Below, one piece after another: positions 1 to 11,264 of a DNA stretch of 64,000 bases. Within the stretch, counting starts at the first letter, position 1. The number at the start of each line of letters is the position of its first letter. Source of the DNA: Rallus limicola (Eukaryota; Chordata; Aves; Gruiformes; Rallidae); contig JAKCOZ010000310.1 in the NCBI GenBank assembly GCA_022605955.1, forward strand, positions 62,001 to 126,000, written 5' to 3'. Position numbers and translations under genes: made by a program. The notes under the pieces are model-generated. The model saw only the letters and a list, made by a program, of their open reading frames with translations. It searched no databases and was not told the origin of the DNA.

Positions 1-197
1 GCTTCTTTACTTTGGGAGTTATTGCTGGACGTTTAGCATGTTTTGAACTGCAGTCTGCTAGGGCCGAGAAAAGCACCGTAGGAGGTTCCAGGCATGTTCC
101 CTCTTTCCAGGCAAAGGAAAAGGCTGAGAGCCAAAGTGACAGGGTCTGCTTGTGTGTCCTGTTAGGAGGTTTCAGACAAGCTATGCCTTTCATCCTA

Positions 198-395
198 GCT
201 TCTTTACTTTGGGAGTTATTGCTGGACGTTTAGCATGTTTTGAACTGCAGTCTGCTAGGGCCTAGTAAAGCACTGTAGGAGGTAGCAGATATGTTCCTTC
301 TTTCCAGGCAAAGGAAAAGGCTGAGAGCCAAAGTGACAGGGTCTGCTTGTGTGTCCTGTTAGGAGGTTTCAGACAAGCTATGCCTTTCAGTCCTA
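198..395 (+). repeat. Divergent class B monomer near the left edge
   Basis: This unit is preceded by a 1-bp deletion (catcctag for cagtcctag, near 193), which makes the first period 197 bp. Inside it the segment ggccgagaaaag is changed to ggcctagtaaag at two positions, and gcaggtatg is gcagatatg. It is among the more diverged units in the window. Older, more diverged units are commonly found towards array edges, but the window does not show an edge, so that reading is only suggestive. Confidence 0.8.
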
Positions 396-1199
396 GCTTC
401 TTTACTTTGGGAGTTATTGCTGGACGTTTAGCATGTTTTGAACTGCAGTCTGCTAGGGCCGAGAAAAGCACCGTAGGAGGTTCCAGGCATGTTCCCTCTT
501 TCCAGGCAAAGGAAAAGGCTGAGAGCCAAAGTGACAAGGTCTGCTTGTGTGTCCTGTTAGGAGGTTTCAGACAAGCTATGCCTTTCATGCCTAGCTTCTT
601 TACTTTGGGAGTTATTGCTGGACGTTTAGCATGTTTTGAACTGCAGTCTGCTAGGGCCGAGAAAAGCACCGTAGGAGGTTCCAGGCATGTTCCCTCTTTC
701 CAGGCAAAGGAAAAGGCTGAGAGCCAAAGTGACAGGGTCTGCTTGTGTGTCCTCTTAGGAGGTTTCAGACAAGCTATGCCTTTCATGCCTAGCTTCTTTA
801 CTTTGGGAGTTATTGCTGGACGTTTAGCATGTTTTGAACTGCAGTCTGCTAGGGCCGAGAAAAGCACCGTAGGAGGTTCCAGGCATGTTCCCTCTTTCCA
901 GGCAAAGGAAAAGGCTGAGAGCCAAAGTGACAGGGTCTGCTTGTGTGTCCTCTTAGGAGGTTTCAGACAAGCTATGCCTTTCATGCCTAGCTTCTTTACT
1001 TTGGGAGTTATTGCTGGACGTTTAGCATGTTTTGAACTGCAGTCTGCTAGGGCCGAGAAAAGCACCGTAGGAGGTTCCAGGCATGTTCCCTCTTTCCAGG
1101 CAAAGGAAAAGGCTGAGAGCCAAAGTGACAGGGTCTGCTTGTGTGTCCTGTTAGGAGGTTTCAGACAAGCTATGCCTTTCATGCCTAGCTTCTTTACTT

Positions 1200-2060
1200 T
1201 GGGAGTTATTGCTGGACGTTTAGCATGTTTTGAACTGCAGTCTTCTAGGGCCGAGAAAAGCACTGTAGGAGGTAGCAGGTATGTTCCTTCTTTCCAGGCA
1301 AAAGAAAAGGCGGAGAGCCAAAGTTACAGGGTCTGCTTGTGTGTCCTGTTAGGAGGTTTCAGACAAGCTATGCCTTTCATGCCTAGCTTCTTTACTTTGG
1401 GAGTTATTGCTGGACGTTTAGCATGTTTTGAACTGCAGTCTGCTAGGGCCGAGAAAAGCACCGTAGGAGGTTCCAGGCATGTTCCCTCTTTCCAGGCAAA
1501 GGAAAAGGCTGAGAGCCAAAGTGACAGGGTCTGTTTGTGTGTCCTGTTAGGAGGTTTCAGACAAGCTATGCCTTTCAGTCCTAGCTTCTTTACTTTGGGA
1601 GTTATTGCTGGACGTTTAGCATGTTTTGAACTGCAGTCTGCTAGGGCCGAGAAAAGCACTGTAGGAGGTAGCAGGTATGTTCCTTCTTTCCAGGCAAAGG
1701 AAAAGGCTGAGAGCCAAAGTGACAGGGTCTGCTTGTGTGTCCTGTTAGGAGGTTTCAGACAAGCTATGCCTTTCAGTCCTAGCTTCTTTATTTTGGGAGT
1801 TATTGCTGGACGTTTAGCAAGTTTTGAACTGCAGTCTGCTAGGGCCGAGAAAAGCACCGTAGGAGGTTCCAGGCATGTTCCCTCTTTCCAGGCAAAGGAA
1901 AAGGCGGAGAGCCAAAGTGACAGGGTCTGCTTGTGTGTCCTGTTAGGAGGTTTCAGACAAGCTATGCCTTTCAGTCCTAGCTTCTTTACTTTGGGAGTTA
2001 TTGCTGGACGTTTAGCATGTTTTGAACTGCAGTCTGCTAGGGCTCAGAAAAGCACCGTAG
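1200..2060 (+). repeat. Early version of the HOR terminal module
   Basis: This run has the same ordered variants as the end of each later HOR: a class B unit with gcggagagccaaagttac (second t of agtta at 1325), a class A unit, a class B unit, a unit with tttattttggg and gcaagtttt, then a unit with gctcag at 2042. Its markers are exactly 13860 bp (70 x 198) before those at 15185 and 15902. Here the gctcag unit keeps the full aaaag run, and the class B unit reads caggcaaag rather than caggtaaag. Two mutations present in later copies are therefore absent, which makes this the ancestral-state copy or a relative of it. Confidence 0.85.
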
Positions 2061-2177
2061 GAGGTTCCAGGCATGTTCCCTCTTTCCAGGCAAAGGAAAA
2101 GGCTGAGAGCCAAAGTGACAGGGTCTGCTTGTGTGTCCTGTTAGGAGGTTTCAGACAAGCTATGCCTTTCAGTCCTA

Positions 2178-2375
2178 GCTTCTTTACTTTGGGAGTTATT
2201 GCTGGACGTTTAGCATGTTTTGAACTGCAGTCTGCTAGGGCCGAGAAAAGCACCGTAGGAGGTTCCAGGCATGTTCCCTCTTTCCAGGCAAAGGAAAAGG
2301 CTGAGAGCCAAAGTGACAGGGTCTGCTTGTGTGTCCTGTTAGGAGGTTTCAGACAAGCTATGCCTTTCATGCCTA
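2178..2375 (+). repeat. Reference monomer, class A (198 bp)
   Basis: A representative class A unit. Offsets are counted from GCTTCTTTAC as 1. The CTGCAG (PstI) site is at offsets 48-53. CpG dinucleotides lie at 30-31 (ggacgttt), 65-66 (ggccgag) and 77-78 (caccgtag). Class A reads C at 77, T at 87, C at 88, C at 93 and C at 101. A pyrimidine-rich run ending in CAG spans about offsets 97-109. The unit boundary region (offsets 191-198) varies between cagtccta and catgccta. There is a weak internal direct similarity: GTCTGCT at 53 and 144, TAGGAGGTT at 79 and 163. No CENP-B-box core, TATA box or tRNA-like A/B box is evident in the consensus. Confidence 0.93.
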
Positions 2376-2573
2376 GCTTCTTTACTTTGGGAGTTATTGC
2401 TGGACGTTTAGCATGTTTTGAACTGCAGTCTGCTAGGGCCGAGAAAAGCACTGTAGGAGGTAGCAGGTATGTTCCTTCTTTCCAGGCAAAGGAAAAGGCT
2501 GAGAGCCAAAGTGACAGGGTCTGCTTGTGTGTCCTGTTAGGAGGTTTCAGACAAGCTATGCCTTTCAGTCCTA
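2376..2573 (+). repeat. Reference monomer, class B (198 bp)
   Basis: A representative class B unit. It differs from class A at five diagnostic positions packed into 25 bp: T at offset 77 (removing a CpG), A at 87, G at 88, T at 93 and T at 101, so cactgtaggaggtagcaggt replaces the class A segment. The rest of the unit is shared. Class B is the minority class in both blocks and tends to alternate with class A where no HOR is established. Confidence 0.9.
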
Positions 2574-3450
2574 GCTTCTTTACTTTGGGAGTTATTGCTG
2601 GACGTTTAGCATGTTTTGAACTGCAGTCTGCTAGGGCCGAGAAAAGCACCGTAGGAGGTTCCAGGCATGTTCCCTCTTTCCAGGCAAAGGAAAAGGCTGA
2701 GAGCCAAAGTGACAGGGTCTGCTTGTGTGTCCTGTTACGAGGTTTCAGACAAGCTATGCCTTTCATGCCTAGCTTCTTTACTTTGGGAGTTATTGCTGGA
2801 CGTTTAGCATGTTTTGAACTGCAGTCTGCTAGGGCCGAGAAAAGCACTGTAGGAGGTAGCAGGTATGTTCCTTCTTTCCAGGCAAAGGAAAAGGCTGAGA
2901 GCCAAAGTGACAGGGTCTGCTTGTGTGTCCTGTTAGGAGGTTTCAGACAAGCTATGCCTTTCAGGCCTAGCTTCTTTACTTTGGGAGTTATTGCTGGACG
3001 TTTAGCATGTTTTGAACTGCAGTCTGCTAGGGCCGAGAAAAGCACCGTAGGAGGTTCCAGGCATGTTCCCTCTTTCCAGGCAAAGGAAAAGGCTGAGAGC
3101 CAAAGTGACAGGGTCTGCTTGTGTGTCCTGTTAGGAGGTTTCAGACAAGCTATGCCTTTCAGTCCTAGCTTCTTTACTTTGGGAGTTATTGCTGGACGTT
3201 TAGCATGTTTTGAACTGCAGTCTGCTAGGGCCGAGAAAAGCACTGTAGGAGGTAGCAGGTATGTTCCTTCTTTCCAGGCAAAGGAAAAGGCTGAGAGCCA
3301 AAGTGACAGGGTCTGCTTGTGTGTCCTGTTAGGAGGTTTCAGACAAGCTATGCCTTTCAGTCCTAGCTTCTTTACTTTGGGAGTTATTGCTGGACGTTTA
3401 GCATGTTATGAACTGCAGTCTGCTAGGGCCGAGAAAAGCACCGTAGAAGC
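2376..3450 (+). repeat. A-B dimer alternation (396-bp period)
   Basis: Class B segments (cactgtaggaggtagcagg) occur at about 2449, 2845 and 3241 with class A units between them, giving a 396-bp two-monomer period. The stretch lies upstream of the nested longer duplications and resembles a simple dimeric organisation. Confidence 0.75.
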
Positions 3451-3534
3451 TTCTAGGCATGTTCCCTCTTTCCAGGCAAAGGAAAAGGCTGAGAGCCAAA
3501 GTGACAGGGTCTGCTTGTGTGTCCTGTTAGGAGG

Positions 3535-5118
3535 TTTCAGACAAGCTATGCCTTTCAGTCCTAGCTTCTTTACTTTGGGAGTTATTGCTGGACGTTTAGC
3601 ATGTTTTGAACTGCAGTCTGCTAGGGCCGAGAAAAGCACCGTAGGAGGTTCCAGGCATGTTCCCTCTTTCCATGCAAAGGAAAAGGCTGAGAGCCAAAGT
3701 GACAGGGTCTGCTTGTGTGTCCTGTTAGGAGGTTTCAGACAAGCTATGCCTTTCATGCCTAGCTTCTTTACTTTGGGAGTTATTGCTGGACGTTTAGCAT
3801 GTTTTGAACTGCAGTCTGCTAGGGCCGAGAAAAGCACCGTAGGAGGTTCCAGGCATGTTCCCTCTTTCCAGGCAAAGGAAAAGGCTGAGAGCCAAAGTGA
3901 CAGGGTCTGCTTGTGTGTCCTGTTAGGAGGTTTCAGACAAGCTATGCCTTTCATGCCTAGCTTCTTGACTTTGGGAGTTATTGCTGGACGTTTAGCATGT
4001 TTTGAACTGCAGTCTGCTAGGGCCGAGAAAAGCACCGTAGGAGGTTCCAGGCATGTTCCCTCTTTCCAGGCAAAGGAAAAGGCTGAGAGCCAAAGTGACA
4101 GGGTCTGCTTGTGTGTCCTGTTATAAGGTTTCAGACAAGCTATGCCTTTCATGCCTAGCTTCTTTACTTTGGGAGTTATTGCTGGACGTTTAGCATGTTT
4201 TGAACTGCAGTCTGCTAGGGCCGAGGAAAGCACTGTAGGAGGTAGCAGGTATGTTCCTTCTTTCCAGGCAAAGGAAAAGGCTGAGAGCCAAAGTGACAGG
4301 GTCTGCTTGTGTGTCCTGTTAGGAGGTTTCAGACAAGCTATGCCTTTCAGTCCTAGCTTCTTTACTTTGGGAGTTATTGCTGGACGTTTAGCATGTTTTG
4401 AACTGCAGTCTGCTAGGGCCGAGAAAAGCACCGTAGGAGGTTCCAGGCATGTTCCCTCTTTCCATGCAAAGGAAAAGGCTGAGAGCCAAAGTGACAGGGT
4501 CTGCTTGTGTGTCCTGTTAGGAGGTTTCAGACAAGCTATGCCTTTCATGCCTAGCTTCTTTACTTTGGGAGTTATTGCTGGACGTTTAGCATGTTTTGAA
4601 CTGCAGTCTGCTAGGGCCGAGAAAAGCACCGTAGGAGGTTCCAGGCATGTTCCCTCTTTCCAGGCAAAGGAAAAGGCTGAGAGCCAAAGTGACAGGGTCT
4701 GCTTGTGTGTCCTGTTAGGAGGTTTCAGACAAGCTATGCCTTTCATGCCTAGCTTCTTGACTTTGGGAGTTATTGCTGGACGTTTAGCATGTTTTGAACT
4801 GCAGTCTGCTAGGGCCGAGAAAAGCACCGTAGGAGGTTCCAGGCATGTTCCCTCTTTCCAGGCAAAGGAAAAGGCTGAGAGCCAAAGTGACAGGGTCTGC
4901 TTGTGTGTCCTGTTATAAGGTTTCAGACAAGCTATGCCTTTCATGCCTAGCTTCTTTACTTTGGGAGTTATTGCTGGACGTTTAGCATGTTTTGAACTGC
5001 AGTCTGCTAGGGCCGAGAAAAGCACTGTAGGAGGTAGCAGGTATGTTCCTTCTTTCCAGGCAAAGGAAAAGGCTGAGAGCCAAAGTGACAGGGTCTGCTT
5101 GTGTGTCCTGTTAGGAGG
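3535..5118 (+). repeat. Four-monomer tandem duplication (lag 792 bp)
   Basis: Two copies, about 3535-4326 and 4327-5118, carry the same order: a unit with ctttccatgcaaag, a class A catgcc unit, a unit with cttcttgacttt, the gttataagg variant (stop-forming TAA at 4124-4126 and 4916-4918), then a class B unit. They differ at little more than one base in the class B unit (gccgaggaaagc near 4226 against gccgagaaaagc in copy two). The lag is exactly 4 x 198. The near-identity shows a recent duplication by unequal exchange in register. Confidence 0.87.
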
Positions 5119-7294
5119 TTTCAGACAAGCTATGCCTTTCAGTCCTAGCTTCTTTACTTTGGGAGTTATTGCTGGACGTTTAGCATGTTTTGAACTGCAG
5201 TCTGCTAGGGCCGAGAAAAGCACCGTAGGAGGTTCCAGGCATGTTCCCTCTTTCCAGGCAAAGGAAAAGACTGAGAGCCAAAGTGACAGGGTCTGCTTGT
5301 GTGTCCTGTTAGGAGGTTTCAGACAAGCTATGCCTTTCATGCCTAGCTTCTTTACTTTGGGAGTTATTGCTGGACGTTTAGCATGTTTTGAACTGCAGTC
5401 TGCTAGGGCCGAGAAAAGCACTGTAGGAGGTTCCAGGCATGTTCCCTCTTTCCAGGCAAAGGAAAAGGCTGAGAGCCAAAGTGACAGGGTCTGCTTGTGT
5501 GTCCTGTTAGGAGGTTTCAGACAAGCTATGCCTTTCAGTCCTAGCTTCTTTACTTTGGGAGTTATTGCTGGACGTTTAGCATGTTTTGAACTGCAGTCTG
5601 CTAGGGCCGAGAAAAGCACTTTAGGAGGTAGCAGGTATGTTCCCTCTTTCCATGCAAAGGAAAAGGCTGAGAGCCAAAGTGACAGGGTCTGCTTGTGTGT
5701 CCTGTTAGGAGGTTTCAGACAAGCTATGCCTTTCAGTCCTAGCTTCTTTACTTTGGGAGTTATTGCTGGACGTTTAGCATGTTTTGAACTGCAGTCTGCT
5801 AGGGCCGAGAAAAGCACCGTAGGAGGTTCCAGGCATGTTCCCTCTTTCCAGGCAAAGGAAAAGGCTGAGAGCCAAAGTGACAGGGTCTGCTTGTGTGTCC
5901 TGTTAGGAGGTTTCAGACAAGCTATGCCTTTCAGTCCTAGCTTCTTTACTTTGGGAGTTATTGCTGGACGTTTAGCATGTTTTGAACTGCAGTCTTTTAG
6001 GGCCGAGGAAAGCACTGTAGGAGGTAGGAGGTATGTTCCTTCTTTCCAGGCAAAGGAAAAGGCTGAGAGCCAAAGTGACAGGGTCTGCTTGTGTGTCCTG
6101 TTAGGAGGTTTCAGACAAGCTATGCCTTTCAGTCCTAGCTTCTTTACTTTGGGAGTTATTGCTGGACGTTTAGCATGTTTTGAACTGCAGTCTGCTAGGG
6201 CCGAGAAAAGCACCGTAGGAGGTTCCAGGCATGTTCCCTCTTTCCAGGCAAAGGAAAAGGCTGAGAGCCAAAGTGACAGGGTCTGTTTGTGTGTCCTGTT
6301 AGGAGGTTTCAGACAAGCTATGCCTTTCAGTCCTAGCTTCTTTACTTTGGGAGTTATTGCTGGACGTTTAGCATGTTTTGAACTGCAGTCTGCTAGGGCC
6401 GAGAAAAGCACTGTAGGAGGTAGCAGGTATGTTCCTTCTTTCCAGGCAAAGGAAAAGGCTGAGAGCCAAAGTGACAGGGTCTGCTTGTGTGTCCTGTTAG
6501 GAGGTTTCAGACAAGCTATGCCTTTCAGTCCTAGCTTCTTTACTTTGGGAGTTATTGCTGGACGTTTAGCATGTTTTGAACTGCAGTCTGCTAGGGCCGA
6601 GAAAAGCACCGTAGGAGGTTCCAGGCATGTTCCCTCTTTCCAGGCAAAGGAAAAGGCTGAGAGCCAAAGTGACAGGGTCTGCTTGTGTGTCCTGTTAGGA
6701 GGTTTCAGACAAGCTATGCCTTTCATGCCTAGCTTCTTTACTTTGGGAGTTATTGCTGGACGTTTAGCATGTTTTGAACTGCAGTCTGCTAGGGCCGAGA
6801 AAAGCACCGTAGGAGGTTCCAGGCATGTTCCCTCTTTCCAGGCAAAGGAAAAGGCTGAGAGCCAAAGTGACAGGGTCTGCTTGTATGTCCTGTTAGGAGG
6901 TTTCAGACAAGCTATGCCTTTCAGTCCTAGCTTCTTTACTTTGGGAGTTATTGCTGGACGTTTAGCATATTTTGAACTGCAGTCTGCTAGGGCTGAGAAA
7001 AGCACCGTAGGAGCTTCCAGGCATGTTCCCTCTTTCCAGGCAAAGGAAAAGGCTGAGAGCCAAAGTGACAGGGTCTGCTTGTGTGTCCTGTTAGGAGGTT
7101 TCAGACAAGCTATGCCTTTCAGTCCTAGCTTCTTTACTTTGGGAGTTATTGCTGGACGTTTAGCATGTTTTGAACTGCAGTCTGCTAGGGCCGAGAAAAG
7201 CACCGTAGGAGGTTCCAGGCATGTTCCCTCTTTCCAGGCAAAGGAAAAGGCTGAGAGCCAAAGTGACAGGGTCTGCTTGTGTGTCCTGTTATAA
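5119..7294 (+). repeat. Eleven-monomer segment, copy 1 of a segmental duplication
   Basis: Ordered markers are gaaaagactgag (5265), cactttagg with ccatgcaaag (about 5617-5655), ggtaggaggtatg (about 6022), ttgtatgtcc (6881), a gagcttccagg unit (about 7012), and gttataagg near 7290. The same order returns 3168 bp (16 x 198) later; checked pairs are 5269 to 8437 and 6881 to 10049. A private change here is gcatattttg near 6966. Confidence 0.87.
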
Positions 7295-8286
7295 GGTTTC
7301 AGACAAGCTATGCCTTTCATGCCTAGCTTCTTTACTTTGGGAGTTATTGCTGGACGTTTAGCATGTTTTGAACTGCAGTCTGCTAGGGCCGAGAAAAGCA
7401 CTGTAGGAGGTAGCAGGTATGTTCCTTCTTTCCAGGCAAAGGAAAAGGCTGAGAGCCAAAGTGACAGGGTCTGCTTGTGTGTCCTGATAGGAGGTTTCAG
7501 ACAAGCTATGCCTTTCAGTCCTAGCTTCTTTACTTTGGGAGTTATTGCTGGACGTTTAGCATGTTTTGAACTGCAGTCTGCTAGGGCCGAGAAAAGCACC
7601 GTAGGAGGTTCCAGGCATGTTCCCTCTTTCCAGGCAAAGGAAAAGGCTGAGAGCCAAAGTGACAGGGTCTGCTTGTGTGTCCTCTTAGGAGGTTTCAGAC
7701 AAGCTATGCCTTTCAGTCCTAGCTTCTTTACTTTGGGAGTTATTGCTGGACGTTTAGCATGTTTTGAACTGCAGTCTGCTAGGGCCGAGAAAAGCACCGT
7801 AGGAGGTTCCAGGCATGTTCCCTCTTTCCAGGCAAAGGAAAAGGCTGAGAGCCAAAGTGACAGGGTCTGCTTGTGTGTCCTGTTAGGAGGTTTCAGACAA
7901 GCTATGCCTTTCAGTCCTAGCTTCTTTACTTTGGGAGTTATTGCTGGACGTTTAGCATGTTTTGAACTGCAGTCTGCTAGGGCCGAGAAAAGCACTGTAG
8001 GAGGTAGCAGGTATGTTCCTTCTTTCCAGGCAAAGGAAAAGGCTGAGAGCCAAAGTGACAGGGTCTGCTTGTGTGTCCTGTTAGGAGGTTTCAGACAAGC
8101 TATGCCTTTCATGCCTAGCTTCTTTACTTTGGGAGTTATTGCTGGACGTTTAGCATGTTTTGAACTGCAGTCTGCTAGGGCCGAGAAAAGCACCGTAGGA
8201 GGTTCCAGGCATGTTCCCTCTTTCCAGGCAAAGGAAAAGGCTGAGAGCCAAAGTGACAGGGTCTGCTTGTGTGTCCTGTTAGGAGG

Positions 8287-10858
8287 TTTCAGACAAGCTA
8301 TGCCTTTCAGTCCTAGCTTCTTTACTTTGGGAGTTATTGCTGGACGTTTAGCATGTTTTGAACTGCAGTCTGCTAGGGCCGAGAAAAGCACCGTAGGAGG
8401 TTCCAGGCATGTTCCCTCTTTCCAGGCAAAGGAAAAGACTGAGAGCCAAAGTGACAGGGTCTGCTTGTGTGTCCTGTTAGGAGGTTTCAGACAAGCTATG
8501 CCTTTCATGCCTAGCTTCTTTACTTTGGGAGTTATTGCTGGACGTTTAGCATGTTTTGAACTGCAGTCTGCTAGGGCCGAGAAAAGCACTGTAGGAGGTT
8601 CCAGGCATGTTCCCTCTTTCCAGGCAAAGGAAAAGGCAGAGAGCCAAAGTGACAGGGTCTGCTTGTGTGTCCTGTTAGGAGGTTTCAGACAAGCTATGCC
8701 TTTCAGTCCTAGCTTCTTTACTTTGGGAGTTATTGCTGGACGTTTAGCATGTTTTGAACTGCAGTCTGCTAGGGCCGAGAAAAGCACTTTAGGAGGTAGC
8801 AGGTATGTTCCCTCTTTCCATGCAAAGGAAAAGGCTGAGAGCCAAAGTGACAGGGTCTGCTTGTGTGTCCTGTTAGGAGGTTTCAGACAAGCTATGCCTT
8901 TCAGTCCTAGCTTCTTTACTTTGGGAGTTATTGCTGGACGTTTAGCATGTTTTGAACTGCAGTCTGCTAGGGCCGAGAAAAGCACCGTAGGAGGTTCCAG
9001 GCATGTTCCCTCTTTCCAGGCAAAGGAAAAGGCTGAGAGCCAAAGTGACAGGGTCTGCTTGTGTGTCCTGTTAGGAGGTTTCAGACAAGCTATGCCTTTC
9101 AGTCCTAGCTTCTTTACTTTGGGAGTTATTGCTGGACGTTTAGCATGTTTTGAACTGCAGTCTTCTAGGGCCGAGAAAAGCACTGTAGGAGGTAGGAGGT
9201 GTGTTCCTTCTTTCCAGGCAAAGGAAAAGGCTGAGAGCCAAAGTGACAGGGTCTGCTTGTGTGTCCTGTTAGGAGGTTTCAGACAAGCTATGCCTTTCAG
9301 TCCTAGCTTCTTTACTTTGGGAGTTATTGCTGGACGTTTAGCATGTTTTGAACTGCAGTCTGCTAGGGCCGAGAAAAGCACCGTAGGAGGTTCCAGGCAT
9401 GTTCCCTCTTTCCAGGCAAAGGAAAAGGCTGAGAGCCAAAGTGACAGGGTCTGTTTGTGTGTCCTGTTAGGAGGTTTCAGACAAGCTATGCCTTTCAGTC
9501 CTAGCTTCTTTACTTTGGGAGTTATTGCTGGACGTTTAGCATGTTTTGAACTGCAGTCTGCTAGGGCCGAGAAAAGCACTGTAGGAGGTAGCAGGTATGT
9601 TCCTTCTATCCAGGCAAAGGAAAAGGCTGAGAGCCAAAGTGACAGGGTCTGCTTGTGTGTCCTGTTAGGAGGTTTCAGACAAGCTATGCCTTTCAGTCCT
9701 AGCTTCTTTACTTTGGGAGTTATTGCTGGACGTTTAGCATGTTTTGAACTGCAGTCTGCTAGGGCCGAGAAAAGCACCGTAGGAGGTTCCAGGCATGTTC
9801 CCTCTTTCCAGGCAAAGGAAAAGGCTGAGAGCCAAAGTGACAGGGTCTGCTTGTGTGTCCTGTTAGGAGGTTTCAGACAAGCTATGCCTTTCATGCCTAG
9901 CTTCTTTACTTTGGGAGTTATTGCTGGACGTTTAGCATGTTTTGAACTGCAGTCTGCTAGGGCCGAGAAAAGCACCGTAGGAGGTTCCAGGCATGTTCCC
10001 TCTTTCCAGGCAAAGGAAAAGGCTGAGAGCCAAAGTGACAGGGTCTGCTTGTATGTCCTGTTAGGAGGTTTCAGACAAGCTATGCCTTTCAGTCCTAGCT
10101 TCTTTACTTTGGGAGTTATTGCTGGACGTTTAGCATGTTTTGAACTGCAGTCTGCTAGGGCTGAGAAAAGCACCGTAGGAGCTTCCAGGCATGTTCCCTC
10201 TTTCCAGGCAAAGGAAAAGGCTGAGAGCCAAAGTGACAGGGTCTGCTTGTGTGTCCTGTTAGGAGGTTTCAGACAAGCTATGCCTTTCAGTCCTAGCTTC
10301 TTTACTTTGGGAGTTATTGCTGGACGTTTAGCATGTTTTGAACTGCAGTCTGCTAGGGCCGAGAAAAGCACCGTAGGAGGTTCCAGGCATGTTCCCTCTT
10401 TCCAGGCAAAGGAAAAGGCTGAGAGCCAAAGTGACAGGGTCTGCTTGTGTGTCCTGTTAGGAGGTTTCAGACAAGCTATGCCTTTCAGTCCTAGCTTCTT
10501 TACTTTGGGAGTTATTGCTGGACGTTTAGCATGTTTTGAACTGCAGTCTGCTAGGGCCGAGAAAAGCACCGTAGGAGGTTCCAGGCATGTTCCCTCTTTC
10601 CAGGCAAAGGAAAAGGCTGAGAGCCAAAGTGACAGGGTCTGCTTGTGTGTCCTGTTAGGAGGTTTCAGACAAGCTATGCCTTTCAGTCCTAGCTTCTTTA
10701 CTTTGGGAGTTATTGCTGGACGTTTAGCATGTTTTGAACTGCAGTCTGCTAGGGCCGAGAAAAGCACCGTAGGAGGTTCCAGGCATGTTCCCTCTTTCCA
10801 GGCAAAGGAAAAGGCTGAGAGCCAAAGTGACAGGGTCTGCTTGTGTGTCCTGTTATAA
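8287..10858 (+). repeat. Copy 2 of the segmental duplication, extended by two monomers
   Basis: This repeats the 5119-7294 segment at a lag of 16 monomers and then has two extra class A units before the gttataagg variant (TAA at 10856-10858). The spacing between successive TAA variants is therefore 18 monomers (3564 bp). The ggtaggaggtgtg unit (about 9191) and cttctatcc unit (about 9603) are changes not seen in copy 1 but shared with copy 3. Copies 2 and 3 are thus the closer relatives. Confidence 0.87.
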
Positions 10859-11264
10859 GGTTTCAGACAAGCTATGCCTTTCAGGCCTAGCTTCTTTACT
10901 TTGGGAGTTATTGCTGGACGTTTAGCATGTTTTGAACTGCAGTCTGCTAGGGCCGAGAAAAGCACTGTAGGAGGTAGCAGGTATGTTCCTTCTTTCCAGG
11001 CAAAGGAAAAGGCTGAGAGCCAAAGTGACAGGGTCTGCTTGTGTGTCCTGTTAGGAGGTTTCAGACAAGCTATGCCTTTCAGTCCTAGCTTCTTTACTTT
11101 GGGAGTTATTGCTGGACGTTTAGCATGTTTTGAACTGCAGTCTGCTAGGGCCGAGAAAAGCACCGTAGGAGGTTCCAGGCATGTTCCCTCTTTCCAGGCA
11201 AAGGAAAAGGCTGAGAGCCAAAGTGACAGGGTCTGCTTGTGTGTCCTGTTAGGAGGTTTCAGAC

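Noticed and set aside
2334..2365. AGGAGGT followed 12 nt later by ATG in every unit, resembling a bacterial ribosome binding site and start
   Set aside because: The spacing is longer than usual, the pattern is in every monomer of a 64 kb eukaryote-type satellite, and nothing else suggests a prokaryotic or phage context.
347..4126. Plus-strand frames of block L (for example 347-4126, 7310-10858 and 13052-15919) as a tandem gene family
   Set aside because: Their ends coincide with the recurring gttataagg variant or the gctcagaaagc deletion, and their starts are simply the next available start-like codon. They mark HOR positions, not genes.
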